DNA of 64,000 bases from Kitagawia praeruptora (Eukaryota; Streptophyta; Magnoliopsida; Apiales; Apiaceae): positions 19,924,501-19,988,500 of the forward strand of contig CM075344.1 in assembly GCA_037693485.1 (NCBI GenBank), in the 5' to 3' direction. The notes below the pieces were generated by a model, which ran no database searches, had not been told where the DNA came from, and saw only the letters and a program-made list of their open reading frames with translations. Each line of letters begins with the position of its first letter. Position 1 is the stretch's first letter. The position numbers were made by a program, and so were the translations under genes. Below are positions 11,605 to 21,520 of the stretch, one piece after another.

Positions 11605-13019
11605 CTAGTATTTAAGCCCGCGTTGCTGGGCCACTTTATTTTAAAATTTCGTTTTAAAAAATGAATTAAAGATTATAAATGTTAATAAAGTTAAATGGAC
11701 AATATGTTTTTATATTACTGATCACAAAATGTTTTTACATTACAAAGTGGCATAATAAATTACATAGGTTACATGATTTCTAAATGCTTGCATCTTCTTG
11801 GACATTGGAAGTAGAAATCACACATTACTTGTAGATGGTATATGGATGTTATTGCCTGATTTTAAGAAAGAAATTGTAATATCCGTAAATTTTTCGAATA
11901 AATTTTTCGAACCTACTCGATATTTTTATTTAATATTTTAGAAAAGATGCACTAGTATGTATATTTTTTTTTACGTTTTATAAATTTTTAAAATTATATA
12001 TTCGTATTTTTAAATTTTGAGTCGTATTTATTTTTAAGAAATGAAATTAGAATTTCGTTTTAATTAATTAATCGGGGAAAAACGATATCTTTTCACCAAA
12101 TATTTCATTTAATATAAACATAATCATTATTTTATTTTTTAATTTTCTGCATTAATTTTTGTCTCCCATTTTAATTATTTAAATTGTCCACTAAAAATAT
12201 TATTGGAGCACTAAAATTCCATTGTCTCCCACAATTAATTCTTTTTAATTATTAAATAGCCCACTTCATTTTTGTCCCCCATTTTTATTTTTTTAATTTC
12301 CACGTTGTTTTCCTTTTAAGTCGTTTAAAACAGAAAAAACCGGGCCATTTATTTGCAATACATAGAAACAAAAACTAAGACAAACATGATTGCATCTCTT
12401 TCATTTTTACGACAAAAACCCACAGAACATATATACACAAAACAGAGTTTAACGGAGGTAGTCAATTTTCTTTTATTCATTTTTTTCTTTCGTTTTCGTT
12501 TCTGGATTGGTTATTACTGAGAGCTTCGCGTGTCTATGGTGGGTGTGTGTCAATCGGATTTGTATCGTTCGGATTTGTGGTTGTTTTCCGATGTGGGTTT
12601 GATGTTGGGTGTTGGATTCGTGTGGTGGTGGTGTTCCTTAATGTTGTCGGAGATTAGAGAGGGAGGCGAGGGAGGAAAGAAAGAGGAGGGTGCGAGAGGG
12701 GGTAGAGACAGAGGGGAGTTACGGAGTTATAAGGGGAGGGGCGGTGGTTGTAGGTGTTGGCGACGGAGAGAAAGAGAGGGGAAAGACAGATAGAAGCGGA
12801 GGGAGAGATGGAGAGCTTGAGGGAGAGAGACGGAGGAGGTGTTGGACGGAGAGAGTGGAGAGAGGAGAGGAAGAGGGGAGTGAGGGAGGTAGAGAGAGAT
12901 TTAGGGAAAGACAGGGAGATGGAAATGGAGGGGGTCGAGGGAGAGTGGGATCGAGAGAGAATGAGATTGAGCGAGAGAGAGATTGATGGAGAGAACAGAG
13001 AGATTGAGAGAGAGAGAGG

Positions 13020-13948
13020 TGTTATAGCCAAAATTTGGTTCGGGTATTTTCAAGATGGATTCGGGTCAAATATGGTTTTAATTTGGGGAATTCTATAATA
13101 AATTAGGATTTTGACTTAAGATTGAAAAATTAGGCCGCGCCCTGGCTTTCCTTATAGTGAGGGCGCGCCCTACATGTGAAATATGGAGACAAATCTGTTC
13201 AAGCTGGAATTCTAGAAGTTGAAGAATTCCCTCCTGTCGTATCTCAGGAGGGGGATGTCCGTCGCAGAAGACCTCCAGGGGTTTGCCTGGATATAAGGAC
13301 CCTTCTTAGACGCTAAGGGAGGCATCCGTGCGCCCTAAGGTGGAAAGATGAGGACTTTCTGGTGTGTGCTTTGGGAGCTCTGTTCCTGTAGCCAATGGGC
13401 GCGCTCTCATTGGGGAACTTTGGAGTAATCCTGCACTTTGCACCCAAAAGCTCTGGATCACCTGTCCTGCTATCTGGTGGGTGCTTCTCATTCGGGGGAC
13501 AGGGATGCGTTCTGCACTTGGGGTAAACCACGGCTATACCTGCATCCTTGAAATCAAGAAATAGCTGGTAGCGGATAGGACTAGTCCTCGACGGGGGAAG
13601 TTTCCTTATCCGTGAAGTCTTGAGATCCTGGATGAGCCTTGGGCCTTTGTGGTTAGGCCTCATAGTAGAACATTCCGGAAGCTGGTCCGTTATCTAAGCC
13701 CATTTGGGTTTCTTGCTCTCCAAGAACTACGTCTGGCTTGATCCTCTATAAATATAGAGGTACGTAGGCAAATTGAGGGGTTGGAAGTCGAGAGCTCTGA
13801 ATAGCCGCCACTAACCCTATCAATCTCAGCCACCAATCACAAACAGCCACTACACACTACCACTCTTTTCGGCAAAGGACCACCGCTGTAGATCTTGTTT
13901 CCGGCGAAGTACCTCGAAATTTGTTGTTACCAAATTCCTCCGTCAACA
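13020..13948 (+). repeat. 5' LTR of the Tat-type relic
   Basis: 929 bp with TG start and CA end. It carries one exact GGGCGCGCCC (13161-13170) and near copies at 13132 and 13396. A TATA-like ctataaatatagag at 13745-13758 may mark the U3/R boundary. No full partner LTR survives in the window. Confidence 0.65.
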
Positions 13949-14002
13949 AATTGGCGCTAGAAGGAGGGGAGCCAATCAAGATCTTCATCTTAGGAGGAAA
14001 AG

Positions 14003-17000
14003 ATGTCTCACAATCAACGCGGAGGTTCTCACGAAGAGGATTGTTACGATTCTGAAGATAGCTTGGGGGGTAACCAAGCTCATCACGAAGCTTATGTTCC
14101 GGAGGAAATCCATGTTCCTCCACATCACCATGGAACTCCAGCCACCGGTGGTGGCCAGCCGCCCGTTCTTATTAGTAACGCGGCATTAATGGAACAGTTG
14201 TATCGTATGGGAGATGCCATAAATAGTTTCGGGGCTAGGTTGAGTTCTGTGGAGGAAGTGCAAGAATCTAGGAGAAAATCTCGGAGTATCCCGCGAAATC
14301 ATCGCCGATCAGGCAAATCCCCTCAGATTGAGGAAGATTCTCGAAGGGAGGAAAATCAAGAAAGGAGATTTCAGCTGATCACTCCTAGAAGGTTAGATTA
14401 TTCTGATCCGATTGTTGAATATCCTAGTGAAGATAATTCTGAGCGCAGGTTGTCAAATCCTCAAGATAGGGCGCGCCCTCATCCTCATCGTTCGGGACGC
14501 ACTCCTGGCGAAATTCAAAGGGATGAGGAGCAAATAGCTAGAGAAAAGAAAGATTATGCCAGCTTGAAGGAACGCCTTGGGATAAGGCTTAATGACGACG
14601 ATTTAAGGATGGTACTCCTTGAGCCACAGAAGAAAAGCAAATACTTGGAATCACGGCCCCATGATTCACAGCGTGCGCCCCCTGACAACAGGTCGAGGCC
14701 CCTTGGACATGAGCGAGCCCTTGCACGGAGTCATGATTCACAGCGTGCGCCCCCTGACAACAGGTCGAGGCCCCTTGGACATGAACGATCTCTTGCTCGT
14801 AACAATAATCCACAGCGCGCGCCCCCTGTTCACGACAGGTCGCGGCCCCTTGGATCTAAACAAACTTTTCATAACTCTGGAGCAAGAGGAAACCGTGATA
14901 ACGGTGATAAAGGAAGGGATTGGTATCAAGGAAATGGGCGCCCTCGTCATCAGGGCGCGCCCTCAGGTAGAAGATTTCGTGTTCATCAAATTCCAAGTAC
15001 TTCTGATGAGTCTAGATCGAGGACGCGCCCTCACTCAGGAGAACAATATCAGAGAAATTCTCAGGGGAATCCGCAACCTCATGGAAATCCAGAAGGTCAG
15101 CAAACACAAACTCAAACTCAAGAGGATGTTGTTCAGCCACAGGCAGGGAATCAAGGAGTGGAGACGGCGGCTCCACCTCCACCTCCACCTCCAGGGGGTA
15201 CTCAAACTGTGGCACAACCAAATATTCAGAATGTTCCCGGGGTTGGAACTTTCAATGTGGATGATTTGAAGAAGCTCCTTGCTCACTTGGATGGAGGAAG
15301 AATATCTGCTACTGCACAAACTTCCTCTCCATTCTCAACTGAAGTAAGAGAGGCGCAGCTTCCTACTGGGTATAGATCTATGACAAATGATTTGCGCTTT
15401 CATGGAAATGCAGATCCTGTCGAATTCCTCGGACGTTTTGACATCGAGATGGATGTCTATCAAGTGACAGAGCTGGCCAGGTGTCGATTGTTGGCAGCAA
15501 CTTTCAGGGAGAGTGCTCAGCAATGGTTTCAGAAACTTGGCCCGGGAGTTATTACATCTTGGCAGGTAATGAGGAATTTGTTTTTGACTAAATTCCAGGC
15601 AGCAGTGAAATACGCTCCTCCCGTCACAACTTTGGCCAATATTAAGCAGAGGGAAGGAGAAAGTCTGCAATCTTACTTCAAAAGGTTTAACTCGGAATCA
15701 ACTCTGGTGAGAGGAGCAACTGATGAAACACTCAAGAGTTTTCTAATTGCTGGATTATCAGTGGGAACTGATTTCTGGAAACATCTCCAAGGACGAGATC
15801 CACCGACATTGGCTGATGTGTTTGCACAAGCTGAATCTTTCAAGATTGTGGAACAATCATTGGCAGATAATCGAAAGACTGATGGTCAAAACAGTTCTAA
15901 GGTAAAGGTCGGAAAGAGGAAGGATAGGTCTCCTAGTCCAACTCGCCGGATAGCAACAGGAGCCAATCGTGTGAACTTAACTGAATCTGGCAGAAACTGG
16001 GGTCCCCCAGATACTTACACTTATGATCAAAGGCCGGGTAATTACACACCCTTAGCAGCCTCCATTGAACATATTTTTGAAGTGAACAAAAATAAAGGAT
16101 TCTTCAGAAAGCCAGAGCCACTCTCTTCTTGGCAAAGTAAAGATAAAAGAAAGTACTGTGAATTCCATGAATCTTCTGGGCACAATACTCATGAGTGCCG
16201 TCAATTGAAGGATGAGATTGAGGATTTAATCAAGGAAGGATATCTAACAGAATGGATTGTCAGAGAGGTGAAAAAACATAAGGAGAATCCTGATAAGAGA
16301 GATGGAGGGCGCGCCCCCCATGTGGATGACAGGCCTGAGGAGAAGAAGTTTGTGAAGGAAGGAAGCATTCACACTATCTTTGGTGGACACCACCTGGGAG
16401 GTGACAGCAATCATGCTATGGAGAGATACACTAGAGAAGCGAGGTATCGACCTCTTACAAATGTGAATAGTCTAGAGTTGAGGCCACCTAAATTATTCAA
16501 AGGGGAGTTTGCTGATATTACTTTTACTGAGGAAGAGGCAAGATGGGTACACCATCCTCATAATGATGCTTTGGTGGTGGCGATTCAGATTGGGTCCAAG
16601 AATGTACATCGAGTTTTTGTTGATAATGGGAGTTCGGTGAATATTCTGTATTACAGTACTTATCGAAAGCTGGGACTTCTAGACAAGGATATGATTCAAG
16701 ATCACGGATGGATCTATGGTTTTTCGGGCGAATCTGTAAAGGTCATGGGAGCTATCAAATTACCAGTAACTCTTGGGGAAGGGACCCTTTCTGTAACACA
16801 AATGATGGATTTCATGATTTTGAATGTGGAATCATCACACAATGCTTTGGTGGGACGTCCCTTGTTGAAAGAAATGAAGGTTGTGACCTCCATCTATCAT
16901 CTTGCAATGAAGTTTCCTACGCCAAATGGTGTGGGAACAATTCGAGGATCCCAGCATGACTCGAGAGATTGTTATCACAAGGCAATTAAAGGGTTCAGAA

Positions 17001-17095
17001 GACAGCAGGATGGAGGGCGCGCCCTCAGTCAACAAGAGGGAGAGAGAGAGAAAGAGAGAGAGAGAGATGGGAGAGGTGGTGGCGAGAGAGAGTGA
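14003..17095 (+). CDS. Gag-protease reading frame of the Tat-type Gypsy relic
   Basis: An open frame of 1030 codons from the ATG after the primer site. The N-terminal half is low-complexity and basic, with a 72 bp unit repeated three times (14660-14875). A Retrotrans_gag capsid-like region lies at about residues 470-610. A zinc-binding-like KYCEFHESSGHNTHEC follows at about residues 718-733. A retropepsin-type aspartic protease has VFVDNGSSVNILY at about residues 872-884 (DNG in place of the usual D-S/T-G). Tat-clade elements normally continue into reverse transcriptase and integrase, but here the element ends at 17034. The last 20 codons read into the GA-rich flank, so the natural C-terminus is lost. 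Probably inactive. Confidence 0.8.
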   Translation: MSHNQRGGSHEEDCYDSEDSLGGNQAHHEAYVPEEIHVPPHHHGTPATGGGQPPVLISNAALMEQLYRMGDAINSFGARLSSVEEVQESRRKSRSIPRNHRRSGKSPQIEEDSRREENQERRFQLITPRRLDYSDPIVEYPSEDNSERRLSNPQDRARPHPHRSGRTPGEIQRDEEQIAREKKDYASLKERLGIRLNDDDLRMVLLEPQKKSKYLESRPHDSQRAPPDNRSRPLGHERALARSHDSQRAPPDNRSRPLGHERSLARNNNPQRAPPVHDRSRPLGSKQTFHNSGARGNRDNGDKGRDWYQGNGRPRHQGAPSGRRFRVHQIPSTSDESRSRTRPHSGEQYQRNSQGNPQPHGNPEGQQTQTQTQEDVVQPQAGNQGVETAAPPPPPPPGGTQTVAQPNIQNVPGVGTFNVDDLKKLLAHLDGGRISATAQTSSPFSTEVREAQLPTGYRSMTNDLRFHGNADPVEFLGRFDIEMDVYQVTELARCRLLAATFRESAQQWFQKLGPGVITSWQVMRNLFLTKFQAAVKYAPPVTTLANIKQREGESLQSYFKRFNSESTLVRGATDETLKSFLIAGLSVGTDFWKHLQGRDPPTLADVFAQAESFKIVEQSLADNRKTDGQNSSKVKVGKRKDRSPSPTRRIATGANRVNLTESGRNWGPPDTYTYDQRPGNYTPLAASIEHIFEVNKNKGFFRKPEPLSSWQSKDKRKYCEFHESSGHNTHECRQLKDEIEDLIKEGYLTEWIVREVKKHKENPDKRDGGRAPHVDDRPEEKKFVKEGSIHTIFGGHHLGGDSNHAMERYTREARYRPLTNVNSLELRPPKLFKGEFADITFTEEEARWVHHPHNDALVVAIQIGSKNVHRVFVDNGSSVNILYYSTYRKLGLLDKDMIQDHGWIYGFSGESVKVMGAIKLPVTLGEGTLSVTQMMDFMILNVESSHNALVGRPLLKEMKVVTSIYHLAMKFPTPNGVGTIRGSQHDSRDCYHKAIKGFRRQQDGGRALSQQEGEREKERERDGRGGGERE
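14660..14875 (+). repeat. 72 bp tandem triplication inside gag
   Basis: Copies begin at 14660, 14732 and about 14804. The first two are nearly identical and the third has diverged. Each encodes a 24-residue unit with QRAPPDNRSRPLG as its core. It lengthens the basic, proline-rich N-terminal region of gag. Confidence 0.85.
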
Positions 17096-17225
17096 TACGG
17101 GAGAGGAAGAGAAAGAGAGAGAGGGGGGGAGAGAGATGCCGGAGAGATTGAGAGAGGAGAGGGAGAGAGATGGATCGAGGGAGGTGGAGAGAGGCGCAGG
17201 GGAGGGGGAGTGCAGGTGGGCCCAC
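17040..17225. repeat. GA-rich tract, right part
   Basis: Dense GAGAGA sequence continuing from 12640-13014 on the other side of the Tat relic; both belong to the solo LTR. The open frames here on both strands (for example 12654-13098 and 16835-17284) are low-complexity products of this repeat, not genes. Confidence 0.7.
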
Positions 17226-17579
17226 ACCGATGTGTAATAAAAATAATAATATAATAATAGCGTATTGATAAAATTAGTGATCAAATGGTTGTTCGGGAAT
17301 TATATTAATAAAATAATACAGTGTTAATAAAATTGTTTGTCTGACTGTTTTAATCGGGGATAAATAAAGAAAAGGGTTCGATTAGTTTCGTTAAAATTAG
17401 AAATATTATTTAATTGGGTTAGTAGTAAATAATTTATTAAAAATGGTATAATTAATTTATTAATTAATTAGAAATATTTTGGTGATTAATTGAACTTAAT
17501 TTGGAGATTTAATGATTCGTTGATAAAAAGAAAGAATAATTATGAATAAATAGAATTAAATACGATATTAATTTAGAAA

Positions 17580-17810
17580 GATGATGTTTTGAGGATTTAT
17601 TTATTTAATTCGATTATTAATTGTTGTCTTGAGGATTTAATTATTTAATTCGAGGATTAATTGTATCTTGATGATTTATTTATTTAATTCGAGGATAAAT
17701 TGTTCTAGAGGATTTTAATTATTTAATTCGAGGATTAATTGTTGATTTGAGGGTTTATTTATTTAATTGGAGGATTAATTATTGGTTCGAGGATTTATTT
17801 ATTTAATTAT
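17580..17810. repeat. Degenerate tandem repeat in the solo LTR
   Basis: Five to six diverged copies of a unit of about 40-50 bp containing gaggatttatttatttaatt and tcgaggattaattg. It lies in the middle of the large LTR and is probably part of its regulatory or spacer region. Confidence 0.7.
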
Positions 17811-19286
17811 GTTTCTTTATCGGGGAGTAGGATAATTGTTTGAGGATTATTTATTGATTGAGTTTTGATATAGGATGTCAATGGTGTAATTAATTAATTA
17901 ATTAAATAGAAATAATTAATGATTATTTGATCGTGATTTAGTAATTTAATAATTGTTGATAAAAGGGGAGATATTTATGAATAAATAAAGATAAATACGG
18001 ATTTATTTTGGAAGACTGATATTTTCGGATTATTTAAATTAACCGGATTGAATCAGATTATTTTAGAGACTAAAACCGGAATTATTAAAAATGGCGGAAC
18101 ATAGGAAGTTAATTATGATTTTCTAAAGAAATGATTCGAGGAACCATTTTGGGGTAGGATTTCGGATAAGTTAGGAGGCTCGTTTGGAAAAGCTTAAAGA
18201 ACGAAAGTTGTAGATGTGCATAAGTATTATATAATGGTGAATAGAAGTTGATCGAAAGGTGATTCAAAGTTGAGTTAAATAATAGCTGAACTAGGCCCGA
18301 GAAGGTGAAATGCCGGAGAACCAGAAACGTGGAGCAGGTTGGAATATCATACCGCAGAACCAGGCAAGTTTATTTATGTATACTCTATCGTTCAGAGTAT
18401 CTGTATTTTCCAATATATGAAATGTGTTGAATAGATTTAAATCCATAATTGCAAGTTTACTAATTCGTACCCCATCGTTCGGAGTATTTATATTTTTTTT
18501 AAATATGATAATTAAGTTTCCGCTATACAAATATCAAGTATTCTTTCTAGTGATTTATACCTGATTTTATTCATGCAATTTACATACATATATATTATTG
18601 TTGAGCTGTTATCCGGATACATTATTATACGAGTTGTTCAAATTTATTTCATGAGTTGGCCATATTGTTGGGAGGTTTATTGAGATACTTCATTCGTATT
18701 CGTAGAAGAGATGATAAATATATATTTAATAATATTTTCATACTACAGAATGTTTATATTTAAGAGTGGGGTTTTATATATAAAGTAAGTTGTGTATACT
18801 GATATGGGTCACCTCATTTCGATTCCATAATCAGAACAGTTTTTCACAATATTTCCTCTATTCATTCGAGAGGAAAACTAAATTATTGGAGGTGTTTATT
18901 GTTCATTGTTTCTGAACAATATTGGAGTAGTATTTTATTGAGAAGTAAATAAAGGTGCACGTGTTCTTTTACCGTGATGCCTAAGCGAATTTATTGTTGA
19001 AGGTGATCGAAGATTCCGACACCTTATATTCTGGACTAGAGATGCAAAAGTGACCGGAGTAACGCACCGGCCCAACTGAGTAGTATTTAGGGTGTGTTCG
19101 AGACGTCGGCTCATCCTTCTATCGATAGTAAACGAGTAGTGATAATGGATTGATCATCCATTACTTGAGTAGGCGTTCTGAGAAGAAGTCCAATCATTGA
19201 CATCCTATCGGTTAACCGATGCCTGTGTGGTTCTGTTAACTAGGGTGTTGATCTGAGCAGTTGTTATAATATATTATCTATGGAGT

Positions 19287-19550
19287 ATTTTTAGAAGTTA
19301 TTGATTTATCTTCGAGCAGTATTTTGAGAAGTTATTGATTTATCTTCGAGCAGTATTTTGAGAAGTTATTGATTTATCTTCGAGCAGTATTTTGAGAAGT
19401 TATTGATTTATCTTCGAGCAGTATTTTGAGAAGTTATTGATTTATCTTCGAGTAGTATTTTGAGAAGTTTTTGATTTATCTTCGAGCAATATTTTGAGAA
19501 GTTATTGATTTATATAAGCAGTATTTTTGAGAAGTTATTGAGATATATTT
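19287..19550. repeat. 34 bp tandem repeat in the solo LTR
   Basis: About seven copies of a 34 bp unit with the core gagaagttattgatttatc and cttcgagcagt. Inner copies are nearly identical and outer copies diverge, as in a minisatellite that expands by slippage or unequal exchange. Confidence 0.85.
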
Positions 19551-20083
19551 ATTATTTCATATGAGTAGTATTTTGAGATTTATAAAATTTCCGAGTTGAT
19601 TTCTTTTCAAAAGTAGATATATTATAGAGTGATACAAAACATATTTTTGTCGAGTTTTTATCGTATTATATGATATCTATATATACTTGCTGGGCATTCT
19701 CTGGCTCATACTTGCTATTTAAATATTATAAAACAGAGGCGAACAGTGCTGGCTCTAGTATGGCGAACCGTGATTAAAGAAAAGAGAAGTCAATTGATTC
19801 AGCGTGTTAATTTTATAGCTTCTGAGGAGGGTGCAGTCTGGGATGGTATTTGTATAATGTTTATTATCTAGCACTTTGGAGTTGTAATAGTATTTTAGAG
19901 ATTCTGGGAAGTGAATTTGAGATGTAATATATTTTGGAACTATTGAGTGCTTGTTCTAAGGTTATAACCCGAGGAGTTGCTACGAATGTTGTTATAGATT
20001 TCATTGTGAGCAGGTGATTGAATCTTCCGCAAGAGATGTGACGACTTAGATTCCTGTAGGGAATTTGGGGGCGTTACAGAAAT

Positions 20084-21230
20084 ATTTGAGTAATTGTTAG
20101 TGTTACGAAAAGAATTGTATTATACTATATTAAAGTAGCTTGATGTTGTTTGTTCTGTGCAGCCATCGTCCGCCAAGTCATGATCATACATTTATACACT
20201 TAAGAAGATAGAGGAACCACTTGTGTCAATTTAAGAAGATAAAGAGGAACCACTTTCGCTTTTGCACTGAAACAATATATATATATATATATATATGGCC
20301 ATAATTGTTTCTATAAGTTAATTAATGCATATCGGCTTGTGTATGAGGTTCCTCGGCACTGCCTACAGTAGCGCCTCGTACCATTCATATACAGTATCTG
20401 TAGAAATCAAGAAAGATATAAGTAATGAAGAAATCATGAAAGATATACCTTACTTCCTAATGAAACTCTATGGAATGATATTTAACCTACTTTTAGAATT
20501 TAAAATATACTGCTATTTTTTATCAGGAAGGAAATTACTTGGATAATTGTATTTATGCTAATTTTAAATCGTAAATATATTGTAAGGTGATTTTTCAAAT
20601 AGCCGCAACAACTAATCTTTGCATAAAAATAAAATCATTTAATTCTGAAAAATTTCAAAAACATAGAACTAAACAAAGCATACAATTGGAATACATAAAT
20701 TTATAAGCTTACCTAATTGAGAAATTTTGGATATTTTACTCAATAATATGTGTCATTTAACTGCATCAAAGTAAGCAAGAAATATTCTTAGCAATCATTC
20801 ATATTGGAATCATAACAGAACGCTAAAGAAGTACATAATCAGCTGACTTTACCTTTGAATGGATAAGATAAACCAAACGATTTGTGAGAGACTATTCCTG
20901 AAGAAAGAAAAGAACAATAATCACATAATATATACATTATGCAAATCATATACATGCTGCCCATACTATTTGTGAGCATATTTTTGTTAATTTCTCAATC
21001 AAACTGTTAAGAATTTTTCACGATTTGCCATGGGAGGTGTATAAATTATAAACTAAAATTTATACATTATGCAGATCATATACATGATGCCCATACTGAG
21101 TGTTTGAGAGATGAAGTAGTAAAGGTGTTTTTGATGTCTAACCTTGTATACGTTTTTTATAACAGACACATAATAAACCTGCACAACTTTAATTTCTTTT
21201 AATAGAGATATATATTATTTATTACCTTCT
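20084..21230. other. Helitron body without recognised genes
   Basis: AT-rich DNA belonging to the minus-strand Helitron, to the right of the solo LTR. A short (TA)n run lies at 20277-20295. No coding similarity was found on either strand. Confidence 0.5.
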
Positions 21231-21232
21231 CT

Positions 21233-21317
21233 GAGCCCTAAGAAAAATTTTACACATGATCAATGGGTTATCGATCATCTCATCTAGTGAAAGACGCTCA
21301 TCTTTATCAGTATCAGC
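21233..21317 (-). pseudogene. EF-hand-like exon fragment captured by the Helitron
   Basis: After a TTTTTTGCAG acceptor (minus strand) the text encodes ADTDKDERLSLDEMIDNP, with the D-x-D-x-D pattern and downstream acidic residue of a calcium-binding EF-hand loop. The frame then runs into unrelated sequence. The parent gene is not identified. A reticulocalbin/calumenin-like protein is possible. Confidence 0.5.
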
Positions 21318-21407
21318 CTGCAAAAAATAGATATGAGATCCTGAAAGTGGCAATGACATACTAAACAGAGCACAAATAATAAATAATTATTATTTATCAG
21401 TATCCAA

Positions 21408-21512
21408 CCTAATAGTGAGATCAACAACTGAGACATCCACAGTAGGAACTCTGAAGAACATGCCAATCAACTTCCCATTCAATTGACTATCAGCTGGGCC
21501 ACTTGCCATCAT
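21408..21512 (-). pseudogene. Cytosolic GAPDH exon fragment captured by the Helitron
   Basis: On the minus strand the frame reads [20 protein letters not shown] followed by DLTIRL. Plant glyceraldehyde-3-phosphate dehydrogenase has [20 protein letters not shown] in its catalytic domain, so only T-to-I and A-to-F changes occur in this block. Only about 35 residues are present, no other GAPDH exon was seen, and stops follow. It lies on the Helitron's strand, next to the EF-hand piece. Confidence 0.8.
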
Positions 21513-21520
21513 TTAACCAT

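Larger units (their letters stand above)
13020..17034 (+). mobile_element. Deleted Tat-type Gypsy retrotransposon (5' LTR, gag, protease only)
   Basis: It begins with an LTR (13020-13948, TGTTATAG to GTCAACA). A primer-binding-like site follows just downstream (TTGGCGCTAGAAGG, 13951-13964). It then carries the gag-protease frame. It ends at 17034 with only the last dozen bases of the 3' LTR (ccctcagtcaaca). The 5 bp AGAGG flanks both ends (13015-13019 and 17035-17039), so the insertion limits are genuine even though reverse transcriptase, RNase H, integrase and almost all of the 3' LTR are gone. The target is the GA-rich tract, so a chance AGAGG match cannot be fully excluded. Confidence 0.75.
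11875..20078. mobile_element. Solo LTR of a large Gypsy element (Tekay/Del-like), split by a Tat relic
   Basis: It starts TGTAATATCCG at 11875 and ends GGGGGCGTTACA at 20078. It is flanked on both sides by the 5 bp duplication GAAAT (11870-11874 and 20079-20083). Removing the nested element 13020-17034 with one copy of its target leaves about 4.18 kb with TG/CA ends and no gag or pol. This is a solo LTR left by recombination between two LTRs. The very long LTR with a TGTAATATCC start fits Tekay/Del chromoviruses, but that lineage call is from memory. Inside are a GA-rich tract (12640-13014 and 17040-17215) and two tandem repeats. Confidence 0.8.

Noticed and set aside
12654..13098. Open frames rich in Arg/Glu or Ser/Leu, also at 16835-17284
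   Set aside because: Produced by GAGAGA low-complexity DNA of the solo LTR. No family resemblance.
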